Below, piece by piece: positions 34,053 to 43,300 of a stretch of 64,000 bases of DNA. The stretch covers positions 1 to 64,000 of the forward strand of contig JAKPEO010000109.1 in assembly GCA_029551925.1 (NCBI GenBank). The letters are read 5' to 3'. Position 1 is the first letter of the stretch. Every line of letters starts with the position of its first letter. Under the pieces are notes generated by a model that worked only from the letters and a program-made list of their open reading frames with translations, had not been told where the DNA came from and did not search any database. The position numbers and the translations under genes were made by a program. This stretch comes from a bacterium. Lineage in GTDB: Bacteria > JAGOBX01.

Positions 34053-35438
34053 ATGAATGACGCAGAAAAATTAGGAATAATAATATTAGCCGCAGGATTA
34101 GGCAAACGAATGAAATCGGATTTGCCGAAAGTTTTACAAAAATTATGCGGTAGACCTTTAATAAATTATGTATTAGATACTGCGCTGGCATTAAATCCTG
34201 AAATTTGTGCTGTTGTGCTGGGGTTTAAGAATGAGTTAGTCCGTCCTTTTATTTCAGAAAATGTTAAAATAGCAATACAGGAGCCGCAATTAGGCACAGG
34301 GCATGCTGTTATGCAGACCGCTGAAATATTTGAAAAATTCAGCGGAAAGATATTGGTATTATGCGGGGATGTGCCGTTATTAAAATTATTGACTTTAAAA
34401 AAATTAATTAATCAATACGATAAGCAGGAATCTGATGCTGCAATTTTGAGCGCGGAATTAGATGATCCGAGCGGCTATGGTAGAATTGTAAGAAACGAAC
34501 ATAACGAAGTATCGGCGATAGTAGAAGACAAAGACGCGGATAAAAATATAAAAGCTATTAAGGAAATAAATTCTGGTATTTATTGTTTTAATTCTAAATA
34601 TTTATTCAAATATCTTCCTAATATAAAAAATACTAATGCTCAATCGGAATATTATTTAACAGATATAATTGATATAATGGTAAAAAATAAACATAAAGTT
34701 ATAGCGGTAAAATCAGCGAATAAAATAGAAATCGAAGGGATAAATAATCGGCTGCAATTAGCGCGATTAGAAAAAGAATTGTATGCAGATACCGCCAAAT
34801 CGCATTTAGAAAATGGAGTAGTTATAAATGATATAGAAAATGTCTATATTGATACTCTTTCAAAAATCGGCGCTGAAACAGTGATAATGGCTGGTAGTGT
34901 TATTATGAATTCGATATTAGGGAAAAATTGTGTAATTGACGGTGGCGCGATATCTGATAGCGAAATAAAAGAAAACTGCAATATTGGCAAATCAACTATA
35001 AGCAAAACAAAAATATTTGCTAATGTTTCTATAAATGATTATAATGTAATCGGTGATTGTGAAATAAAAAACAATTGTGCGATAGGAAATAATAACACAA
35101 TTAAAAATTCTTGTATAGATGTTAATACTAAAATTCAAAATAATTGCAATATTGAAGATATGGAAATAGGAAAAAATTGTTATATTTCTAATGGCTTTAG
35201 TGTTTGCAATTTTGACGGATTTAATAATCATACAAGTAAAATATCAGATTTTGTATTTGTTGGCGCGGGCTGTCAGATAGTATCGCCTGTGAATATCAAT
35301 AGCAATAGTTATATTACTTCTGGCTCGACAATAATAAAAGATGTGGAAGAAGATAGTTTAATAATGGCGCGTTTTGATGTTGTGGCAAAGCGCGGATATA
35401 TGGATAAAATTAAGAAAAAAATAAATGGCGGTGAGTAA
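34053..35438 (+). CDS. glmU: GlmU-type UDP-GlcNAc pyrophosphorylase with atypical acetyltransferase domain
   Basis: 461 residues, full GlmU length. The N-terminal uridyltransferase domain is standard (LAAGLGKRMKSDLPKVL, LVLCGDVPLL, EINSGIYCFN). The C-terminal left-handed helix is present (VGAGCQIVSPVNI), but alignment by eye with E. coli GlmU suggests loss of key acetyltransferase residues: the RLRPG arginine (R333) is not found, the GHLTY histidine and tyrosine (H363, Y366) align with Asn, and NYDGANKHK reads NFDGFNNHT, losing K392. The protein may be a uridyltransferase only, with acetylation done by another enzyme. It is followed 3 bp later by prs, a common pair. Confidence 0.88.
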   Translation: MNDAEKLGIIILAAGLGKRMKSDLPKVLQKLCGRPLINYVLDTALALNPEICAVVLGFKNELVRPFISENVKIAIQEPQLGTGHAVMQTAEIFEKFSGKILVLCGDVPLLKLLTLKKLINQYDKQESDAAILSAELDDPSGYGRIVRNEHNEVSAIVEDKDADKNIKAIKEINSGIYCFNSKYLFKYLPNIKNTNAQSEYYLTDIIDIMVKNKHKVIAVKSANKIEIEGINNRLQLARLEKELYADTAKSHLENGVVINDIENVYIDTLSKIGAETVIMAGSVIMNSILGKNCVIDGGAISDSEIKENCNIGKSTISKTKIFANVSINDYNVIGDCEIKNNCAIGNNNTIKNSCIDVNTKIQNNCNIEDMEIGKNCYISNGFSVCNFDGFNNHTSKISDFVFVGAGCQIVSPVNINSNSYITSGSTIIKDVEEDSLIMARFDVVAKRGYMDKIKKKINGGE

Positions 35439-35441
35439 TTT

Positions 35442-36422
35442 ATGAGTATAAGTGTAATAAAAAAAAATCCGAAAATTGTATTATTTGCAGGGTCCGCGCA
35501 TAGAGAATTAGCGGAAGAAATAGCGAGACATTTGAAAATAAAATTAATGCCGAACGATATTCGAAGATTTGCTGACGGCGAGACTTATGTTCAATTTAAA
35601 GAAACATTTCGTGGCGATAATGTTTTTATAATTCAGCCGACTTGTAAGCCGGTAAATGATAATTTAGTAGAATTATTATTGACAATAGACGCTGCGCGCC
35701 GCGCATCAGCCGGCACTATAACTGCAATAATACCGTATTACGGTTATTCTCGGCAGGACAGAAAAGACAAGCCACGCGTGCCAATCAGCGCAAAACTTGT
35801 AGCAAATCTTATTACGGAAGCTGGCGCTGATAGAGTAATTGCGATAGACTTACATACTGGCCAGCTGCAAGGTTTTTTTGATATACCACTTGACCATATA
35901 AGCGCAAAACATATAATAGCGGAATACTTTACAAAAAAACTCAAAAAAGAATTAAAAGAAAATAAAGTAGTAGTGGTTTCGCCTGATGCAGGCGGCGTGG
36001 AACGTGCGCGCGGATTCGCGCAATTATTAAAAGCGTCAATGGCTATAATAGACAAACGCAGACCGGAAGCTAATAAAGCCGAAATAATGCATATTATAGG
36101 CGATGTCAAAAATAAATCAGTAATATTATTTGATGATATGATAGATACCGGCGGGACAATGTGCGAATCTGCGAGCGCTTTATTAAAGCGCGGTGCATCA
36201 GAGGTTTATGCTGCTTGCACGCATCCAGTATTTTCCGGTCCGGCAATAGGACGAATAAATGCGTCTGAATTAAAGAATATTGTTGTAACGAATACAATAC
36301 CATTGAGTGAAGAAGCGCGAAAAAGCAAAAAAATTGTGCAACTTTCAGTGGCGCAGTTGTTGGCTGGCGCTATTGACTGCGTGCAAAAAGGAATTTCAAT
36401 GAAGGTATTGTTTAAAAATTAG
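35442..36422 (+). CDS. prs: ribose-phosphate pyrophosphokinase (PRPP synthetase)
   Basis: 326 residues, class I PRPP synthetase. It has FAGSAHRELAEEIARHL, the ATP loop RQDRKDKPRVPI, DLHTGQLQGFFDIPLDHI, SPDAGGVERARGFA and the PRPP loop LFDDMIDTGGTM. It makes PRPP for nucleotide, NAD and tryptophan synthesis. The operon with glmU is the usual arrangement. Confidence 0.97.
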   Translation: MSISVIKKNPKIVLFAGSAHRELAEEIARHLKIKLMPNDIRRFADGETYVQFKETFRGDNVFIIQPTCKPVNDNLVELLLTIDAARRASAGTITAIIPYYGYSRQDRKDKPRVPISAKLVANLITEAGADRVIAIDLHTGQLQGFFDIPLDHISAKHIIAEYFTKKLKKELKENKVVVVSPDAGGVERARGFAQLLKASMAIIDKRRPEANKAEIMHIIGDVKNKSVILFDDMIDTGGTMCESASALLKRGASEVYAACTHPVFSGPAIGRINASELKNIVVTNTIPLSEEARKSKKIVQLSVAQLLAGAIDCVQKGISMKVLFKN

Positions 36423-36432
36423 AAAAAAATAC

Positions 36433-36460
36433 TTTACTTTTTTTAAAAGATAAATATAAT
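36433..36460 (+). promoter_or_regulatory. rplY promoter
   Basis: TTTACT (36433-36438) and the consensus -10 TATAAT (36455-36460), 16 bp apart. GGAGG at 36511 precedes the ATG. Confidence 0.55.
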
Positions 36461-36523
36461 ATTTTGTCTTTTATTTTTTGATTAGAAATTTTTTATTAGA
36501 AAAGAATTTGGAGGAATAAGACG

Positions 36524-37201
36524 ATGAAGCAATTGAGTTTAACAGCGATGAAGCGTGATAAAGTTAAAACTAATACATCGTATAAATTAAAAAAAGAAGG
36601 AAGGGTGCCGGCGGTAATGTATGGTCCTGGCAAACCAAATATGAATTTAAGTTTGAATACCCGCGATGTTTTAGAGATAATAAATGATGAATCTGCGACT
36701 AATGCTATTATTAATTTAACTATTGAAAATGACAATATCCAAAGAAAAGTAATGCTCAAAGATTATCAAGTAGATCCGGTGAAAAATAAATTGTTGCATG
36801 TTGATTTATATGAAATATCAATGGATAAAGAAATGACTGTTACTGTTCCGATACATTTAGTAGGCAGACCTAAGGGATTAGCAGACGGCGGAATATTAGA
36901 GCAAAAGATTCGCGAAGTAGAAATAAGATGTCTGCCTGATAGAATTCCAGAATATATAGAAGTGGATGTTTCAGCGCTCGGTATCGGCGATAATTTACAT
37001 TTGTCTGATGTTAAATTTTCTGATGATATAAAAGTTTTAACTGATTTATCAAGAACAGTTGCGGTTGTAACGATTGTTGAAGAAGAAAAACCAGCGGCAG
37101 AAGAAGGAGCGGTTGAAGGAGCAGAAGCAACTACCGGCGCTGCTGCAACTTCTGAAAGCGCTGAAAAATCTTCGTCATCTGACAGCGAAGTAAAGAAATA
37201 A
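36524..37201 (+). CDS. rplY: 50S ribosomal protein L25 (TL5/Ctc type)
   Basis: 225 residues. The L25 5S-rRNA-binding domain (about 1-95; EGRVPAVMYGPGKPN) is followed by the TL5 beta domain (about 96-185; VPIHLVGRPKGLADGGILEQKIREVEIRCLPDRIPEYIEVDVSAL). A 40-residue Ala/Glu/Ser-rich disordered tail ends in SEVKK. The long Ctc form is common outside Enterobacteria. It is a monocistronic unit with its own promoter and terminator. Confidence 0.94.
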   Translation: MKQLSLTAMKRDKVKTNTSYKLKKEGRVPAVMYGPGKPNMNLSLNTRDVLEIINDESATNAIINLTIENDNIQRKVMLKDYQVDPVKNKLLHVDLYEISMDKEMTVTVPIHLVGRPKGLADGGILEQKIREVEIRCLPDRIPEYIEVDVSALGIGDNLHLSDVKFSDDIKVLTDLSRTVAVVTIVEEEKPAAEEGAVEGAEATTGAAATSESAEKSSSSDSEVKK

Positions 37202-37244
37202 TTTCTTTCTTAAATATTAATTTTATCGAATAAATTTATTAAAT

Positions 37245-37282
37245 AAGCGGATTGTTTTAATTAAGCAGTCCGCTTTTTTTTT
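37245..37282 (+). terminator. terminator after rplY
   Basis: AAGCGGATTG pairs with CAGTCCGCTT (one G-U pair) and is followed by a run of nine T. Confidence 0.85.
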
Positions 37283-37290
37283 GGAAAAAT

Positions 37291-38394
37291 ATGGATATAG
37301 AAAATATAAAAAAAATTTTGGTGATTAGATTAGGCGCGGTCGGCGATATTATTAGGACGCTGCCTGCTGTTAAATATATTTTTGAATTTTATAAGAAACA
37401 GAATAAAGAAATTATTATTCATTGGCTTGCGGAAAAACATAATTCTAATATTTTAAAAGATTTGCCGTATATAGATAAGATTTATAAATTACCGCGTAGA
37501 GATTGGCAAAATCGTTTAATATCCAAAGATTTTTTTAAAGTATTGCGAGAATTTAATGAATTTATAAAAAAAATTAAAAATGAAAAATACGATGCGGTAA
37601 TTGATTTTCACGGAATTTTTAAAAGTGGATTGCTTTCGTATTTAAGCGGCTGTCCTGTTCGGATAGGTTATACAAAAGAATATTGCAAAGAATTGAATTT
37701 TATGTTTAACAATGTTCGTATTGCGGCGAAATCTCAAAAAATTACGCGCATCGAGAAAAATTTTGCATTAGTATCGTATTTTGACACTTCTTATGAGATA
37801 CCAGAAAAATTTGATAATTTATTGAATATAACAGAGCCGGATAAATTTGTAGTGGATAATTTTTTAAAAGAAAAAAAAATTAATAATTTTATTTGCATTA
37901 ATCCGGCAGTGAGTAAATTCGGTAAATATAAGGAATGGCGTGAAGATTATTATGCAAGATTAACAGAATTAATATTGAATTTTGCTGGCGAAATAAATAT
38001 AATTTTCACTTGGGGACCTGGTGAATTAGAAAAAATAAATAGAATTATAAAAGGAATAGATTTTAATAAAATTGCGCAAAAAACCGAGCGGATTTTTATA
38101 GCGCCGCAAACTACTCTTAAAGAATTAGCGTATTTGATTTCGTTGAGTAAATTTATTATTACGGGCGATACAGGACCAATGCATTTGGCTGCTATTTTGA
38201 ATGTGCCGATTGTTGCGTTGTTTGGTCCGTCAGATCCGATAATTAATGCGCCTTTTGGCAAAAATAATATTGTGATATTTGAAAATGTCGGCTGCAATCC
38301 TTGCCGGCGTAGAACCTGTAAAAAATTAAAATGTCAAGATTTATTGACTCCTGAAAAAGTTTTGAAAAGAATTATTGAAAATAAATTTATCTGA
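37291..38394 (+). CDS. glycosyltransferase family 9 (heptosyltransferase-like)
   Basis: 367 residues, GT-B fold. The N-terminus KKILVIRLGAVGDIIRTLPAVKYI is the ADP-heptose binding start of family 9. The C-terminal domain has ITGDTGPMHLAAILNVPIVALFGPSDP, the signature for donor sugar binding. Such enzymes add heptose to the lipopolysaccharide core. A CNPCRRRTCKKLKC cluster near the end is also usual in this family. It overlaps exoA by one base (TGATG). Confidence 0.87.
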   Translation: MDIENIKKILVIRLGAVGDIIRTLPAVKYIFEFYKKQNKEIIIHWLAEKHNSNILKDLPYIDKIYKLPRRDWQNRLISKDFFKVLREFNEFIKKIKNEKYDAVIDFHGIFKSGLLSYLSGCPVRIGYTKEYCKELNFMFNNVRIAAKSQKITRIEKNFALVSYFDTSYEIPEKFDNLLNITEPDKFVVDNFLKEKKINNFICINPAVSKFGKYKEWREDYYARLTELILNFAGEINIIFTWGPGELEKINRIIKGIDFNKIAQKTERIFIAPQTTLKELAYLISLSKFIITGDTGPMHLAAILNVPIVALFGPSDPIINAPFGKNNIVIFENVGCNPCRRRTCKKLKCQDLLTPEKVLKRIIENKFI

Positions 38395-39185
38395 TGATTT
38401 TTATGATTAAAAAAGATAGTGTCAAAAAATTTGTATCGTGGAATGTTAATGGAATTAGAGCGGTTGCCAAAAAGAATTTATCAAAAATAATTAATGATTT
38501 AGACGCGCATATTTTTGCTGTGCAGGAAACGAAGAGTCAGAGAGCGCAATTAACAGATGATATTGCGAAAATTTCCGGGTATTATAGTTATTGGTTTGAC
38601 TCTGTAAAAAAGGGCTATTCAGGCGTAGGCGTTTATTGTAAAGAAAAACCAAAAGAAATAATTTATGGTATAGAAAATAAAAATTTTGATAATGAGGGCA
38701 GAACGATTACATTAGAATATGACGATTATTTTTTTGTAAATTGTTATTTTCCTAATGCTCAACACGAATTGACAAGATTAGAATATAAACTTGAATTTAA
38801 TAAAGAATTTCATAAATTTATTGATAAATTAGCAAAACAAAAAATGACTGTCATTTGCGGGGATTTTAATGTTGCGCATAAACCGATAGATTTAGCAAAT
38901 CCAGAGAAAAACCGCAAAAATCCCGGATTTACAGAACAGGAATGCAATTGGTTTGATGAATTTATAAAATCCGGATATATCGATACATTTAGAAAATTTA
39001 ATCAAGAACCAGGCAATTACACTTGGTGGAGTTATAAATTTAATGCTCGCGAGAAAAATATTGGGTGGCGTATTGATTATTTTTTTGTAGATTCGAAAAA
39101 TGCAGATAAGGTTATTAGCGCTGAAATTTTGAAGGATATTTACGGCTCTGACCACTGTCCGGTAAGCGTGAAAATAAAGTTGTGA
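38394..39185 (+). CDS. exoA: exodeoxyribonuclease III / AP endonuclease
   Basis: 263 residues, an ExoIII-type fold: VSWNVNGIRA, FAVQETKSQ, GVGVYCKEKP, VNCYFPNA, CGDFNVAH, YTWWSYKFNAREKNIGWRIDYFFV and SDHCPV, i.e. all metal and catalytic residues (the N-D pair, the D-x-N in CGDFN, the final D-H). It repairs abasic sites. The first ATG overlaps the preceding stop by one base; a second ATG three codons on is an alternative start. Confidence 0.93.
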   Translation: MIFMIKKDSVKKFVSWNVNGIRAVAKKNLSKIINDLDAHIFAVQETKSQRAQLTDDIAKISGYYSYWFDSVKKGYSGVGVYCKEKPKEIIYGIENKNFDNEGRTITLEYDDYFFVNCYFPNAQHELTRLEYKLEFNKEFHKFIDKLAKQKMTVICGDFNVAHKPIDLANPEKNRKNPGFTEQECNWFDEFIKSGYIDTFRKFNQEPGNYTWWSYKFNAREKNIGWRIDYFFVDSKNADKVISAEILKDIYGSDHCPVSVKIKL

Positions 39186-39323
39186 ATATTAAAATTAATG
39201 AAAAATACTCGATAGTTAAAATATTATTTTCTAATAATAGAAATATTTTGAACAAATCACGAAATTTATAAAATCAATATCTTTTAAATTAATTTTTAAA
39301 TATTAATTGTCTATATTCAAATT

Positions 39324-39640
39324 ATGAAAAAACTGATACCGATAGGCAAATCTGATTTTAAAGATATAATAGAATCAGGCGATTAATATTAATTTGACAA
39401 AACGTTATTTATAAAAAAAAATGACATCTGACTGCTCTGAAATAATGTTATTTCAGCGGCGGCGTAAGATTTGGCAAGACATTGAATTTATCGCCACAGC
39501 GTTATTTTTTGATAGAAAAGATTCTGATTTCATTCATTAATAATTAAATCCATTGATATACAGTATCTGTTTGAAAAAAATATCAAAAAAACGCTGAAAT
39601 ATCAGTCCTATAATGGAATTTGTCTTGACTTTAATGAATA
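39324..39640 (+). pseudogene. decayed AAA-ATPase-like / PD-(D/E)XK protein (PF09820 type)
   Basis: Translation from 39324 gives MKKLIPIGKSDFKDIIESGD, then stops, then FDKTLFIK; after frameshifts come FGKTLNLS (39470-39494), YFFDRKDSDFI and ICLDFNE. These are the ordered landmarks of the N-terminal AAA-ATPase_like family (IG-x-x-DF, Y-x-DKT-L-x-I, RRFGKTL-N-x-S, YFF, LDF), seen in many anaerobes as multicopy genes. Several in-frame stops and at least three frameshifts show that it is dead; the rest of the gene is missing. Confidence 0.7.
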
Positions 39641-39765
39641 AAACAAATAACAAGACATCTGATTTTATAATTATATATTTTATTGTAGTTTTATTTTATT
39701 TTATTTTATTTTGCAGTTGTTGGTGAATTTTTACTTTCTAATAATAAATTTCCGAATTGGGATAG

Positions 39766-40116
39766 CGCGGTCTGTCATTAAATTATCTATATGATCAAAA
39801 TTTAGTTTTTTTAGCAAATGTTTTATATTATAAAAATAATTTTTTTCAAACTATTATAGATAATAAAAAAAAAATTATATTAGATTTAAATCAAATTTAT
39901 TCTAATAATATTTTTTTTAAAACAGAAACAGATAATTTTATTATGTCTTTAAACAAAGATTTGAATTTTACAAACATTCAATTAAATGAACCTACAAGAG
40001 AGTATAACTATGTTTGTATTATAAAAAAAGATTGGTATTCAGTTGTTCCTATAATATATAATATTTTTTATATGCTGATAGTAATTTATTTTATAACGAT
40101 CTTTTCTGAAAAGTAG
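39766..40116 (+). pseudogene. fragment of a membrane protein, probable gene remnant
   Basis: A 116-codon open stretch ends at TAG 40114-40116 with no ATG or GTG near its beginning; the first ATG is about 56 codons before the end. The translation (LNYLYDQNLVFLANVLYYKNN ... YNYVCIIKKDWYSVVP) ends in a clear hydrophobic segment (IIYNIFYMLIVIYFITIF). It looks like the 3' end of a larger membrane-protein gene whose front has been lost. Family not recognised. Two tandem copies of AACAAAGATAATG follow at 40118-40143. Confidence 0.4.
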
Positions 40117-40301
40117 CAACAAAGATAATGAACAAAGATAATGAGAACGCTTCGTTTGTTAAAATATTAGATTTTTTGGAGCGTATCCAGTCCGCCGCTG
40201 AAAAATCACTTTTAAAAAAAATAAAAAATTATTGTTAATTTTTTAGAATAAAATATAATTAAAAATTTTAAGAAAAATTTTTCAAGCAAAATTTGATTTT
40301 A

Positions 40302-43300
40302 ATGAAGTTAATTAAGCGAATAATATTTTTTATTATAATTTGCTTTACAATAATTATACCGCTATTAATAACAGCATCAACGCAATTAAATTTTTCAGAT
40401 GAAAATTTAAAAAACGCAATTAAAAATAAGATAATTTTAATTAACAATGATATAGCTAAATTGTCAGAAAATCAAAAATTTGAGATAGCGAATAGATATT
40501 TAGAAAAATCCGAATTATTATATTATTTACTGCAATTAGAAAAATTCGAAAATACCGACGGATTAGAGCAGTTGAAAAATGAGTATATCTCATCATTAAA
40601 ATTGTCGCAGAAATTTTATGAAGAAAGCGAAAATAATTCGGGCGTATTTTTATGTAAAAGTAAAATTTTAAGATTTGAAATTGTCGGAATAGAAGAAATA
40701 AACGACATTGAAAAATTTAAAGTCGAAATTTCAAAAAAGATTAATCAGGATATTTTAGCAAAACCAATCGAACAAGTTGCGCAAGATATAAAGAACTCGG
40801 CAGCAGCGCAGCAGAATTCTGAAAACTCAGAAAAATCTGACACAATAATCGCAACAGTTGTTTCAGAAGATTTGCAAGCGTCAAATGATAGTCAAAAACC
40901 AGACACATTTTATTCGGAAGCGGTTGATACTTCTGTGAATATTACAGCTGACACAATACAGGAAGCCTTTAAACCTATTGCAAAATATGAAAAAATCGAA
41001 CCGAAATATATGATAAATGAACAGTCGCCTATTTCGCCTGTTTTGCGAAAAATATTGTTCACAGAAAAATTAGAAAAGGAATATGAAATCGAGCAGACAC
41101 GCGGATTATTGGGTTTTCGCGATAGAGAATTCGGTAAAACAAAATTAACAATCAGCGGTCAAAAGACAATAGATTTTATTTACAGCGGCAGAAAATACAA
41201 TAAGCGCAACGAGAGCATTAGCAATACGAGTGATTTTAAAATTGACCAATCATTAGAAGTAAAAGTGCGAGGTAAAGTCGGAGATAATGTCGAAGTAAAT
41301 ATAGATTACGATGATAAACGCACAGCTGCGAATCGCCAGCAATTAAGTATTGAATATAAAAGTGATGAATATGTTTTATCAAAAAGCAAAAACAAAAATA
41401 TTTTTTCTGCGACTGCAAGTTTCGGCGATATCGTTTTGTCATTGCCGTCAACTGAATTTGTATCATATCGCAGAAATTTATTCGGTATCAAAGGCGGTTT
41501 AAAATTGAGGAATGTAGAATATTCATTATTTAAAGCAGACCAATTTAATTTGGATTTAATTGTTTCTCGCACAAAAGGCGAGCCGGGCTATAAAGAATTT
41601 TATGGGTCAAGCGGCACGCGGATAATAACCCTGCGCGATATTGATTACACAAAAAATAAATATTTTAGAATTGTTACAGGGATAGGCAATGACACTGATA
41701 TACTTGCCGGCTCTTTAAAGGTTTATATTGACGATAATTTAGCGTATAACAATCAGGGCAATATTGACACGCGCGGAATAATTGTAACGCCTACTAATCC
41801 TAATTATACAGAATTAAGCAGTGAAACTTTTTCATTTACATTATTGCAAGAGATACGAGATTATGTTTATGATTTAAAAGAACAAATACTAACATTCAAT
41901 AGATACATAGACGACGGCTATACAATATCTGTAAGTTATCAAACAAAGAGCGGCTATTCAGTTAATTATAAAATTATAAGAAAAGATAAGCAGACGCAAT
42001 ATACTGACACATTTGCAATTTATGCGGTTAGAAATTATTACAATTTAGGTGTGACTAACATCAACAAAAATGACCCTGATTTGCTTATAAGAATACAAGA
42101 CACATACAATGGCAATATAAGCGATACGATGGTCGGCGCTGACACGCGGTCGTTTTTATATATATTCGGATTAGATAGGACAGGTCCGGGATTTGATGGG
42201 TTATTAGGAACAGTTGACGATGCGCCGGACGGTAAAATTGACGACGAATATATTGACTATGAAAACGGCATAATAAAATTTCCTGATAACCAGCCATTTA
42301 ATAATTCATTAGCGCAGACATTAGGATTAGCGCGTTCTGAAATTTATACGCGCGATAATCCAGCAAGCAGATACAGATTTTATGTTCAAGTCAAAGCGCA
42401 ATTGCAATATTATCCATTAGACGCATTTGACATTGTGCGAAATAGCGAGATTGTAAAAGTTAATGGCCGCACGCTTTCGCGTAATGTTGATTATTATATA
42501 GATTACGAAAGCGGTATGTTGATTTTTCTGGATCCGTCGTTAATCACTTCATCAAGTAAAATTACAGTCGAATATGAAAAAGTGCCGTTTGGCGCGTCAG
42601 CAAACAAAACGCTGTTTGGCACAAGATTTGAAGGGATATTAAATCAGAATTTTCGATTTGGCACAACGCTTATAAAGAATCAAAATGACAAACCAAATGA
42701 AATGCCGACAATTGACGCTACGCCGCAGGGCTCGTCAGTGCGCGAAGTAGATTTTGAAATTAAGCCGGTAAATTATTTATTTGATTTAATCAATAGTTCG
42801 TTTAATACTAAAATATCAGCGCCGTCAGCGCAGTGGTTTGATATAAAATTAATGACCGAAGTAGCGCGCAGCGAATTTGATCCTAATATTTACGGGTCTG
42901 CGATGATAGACGATATGGAATCGTCAAAAGATGCAATTGATATAAATTTGAGTTATAAATCGTGGAATAACACATATATTAGCGAATCGACTTTACCGCA
43001 GAGATTGCGCGGATTTATTGAATTTGAAGAAACAGATATAAACGAAAATATCGGGCATAAAACAGAATTGGATAAAGATGAAAGCAATCAAAAATCATTA
43101 AGATTAAAATATGATTTGGATAACGGCGCAGGAATAGATCCTGACACTTGGTTTGCCGCGCGGACATTAATATCAAAAGACGGCGTAGATATTTCTAAAA
43201 AAAAATATTTAGAATTGTGGATACATAATGCGGATAGTTTTTATTTAACAATCGATTTAGGGCAAATAAATGAAGATGTTGACGGAGATGGATTATTGGA

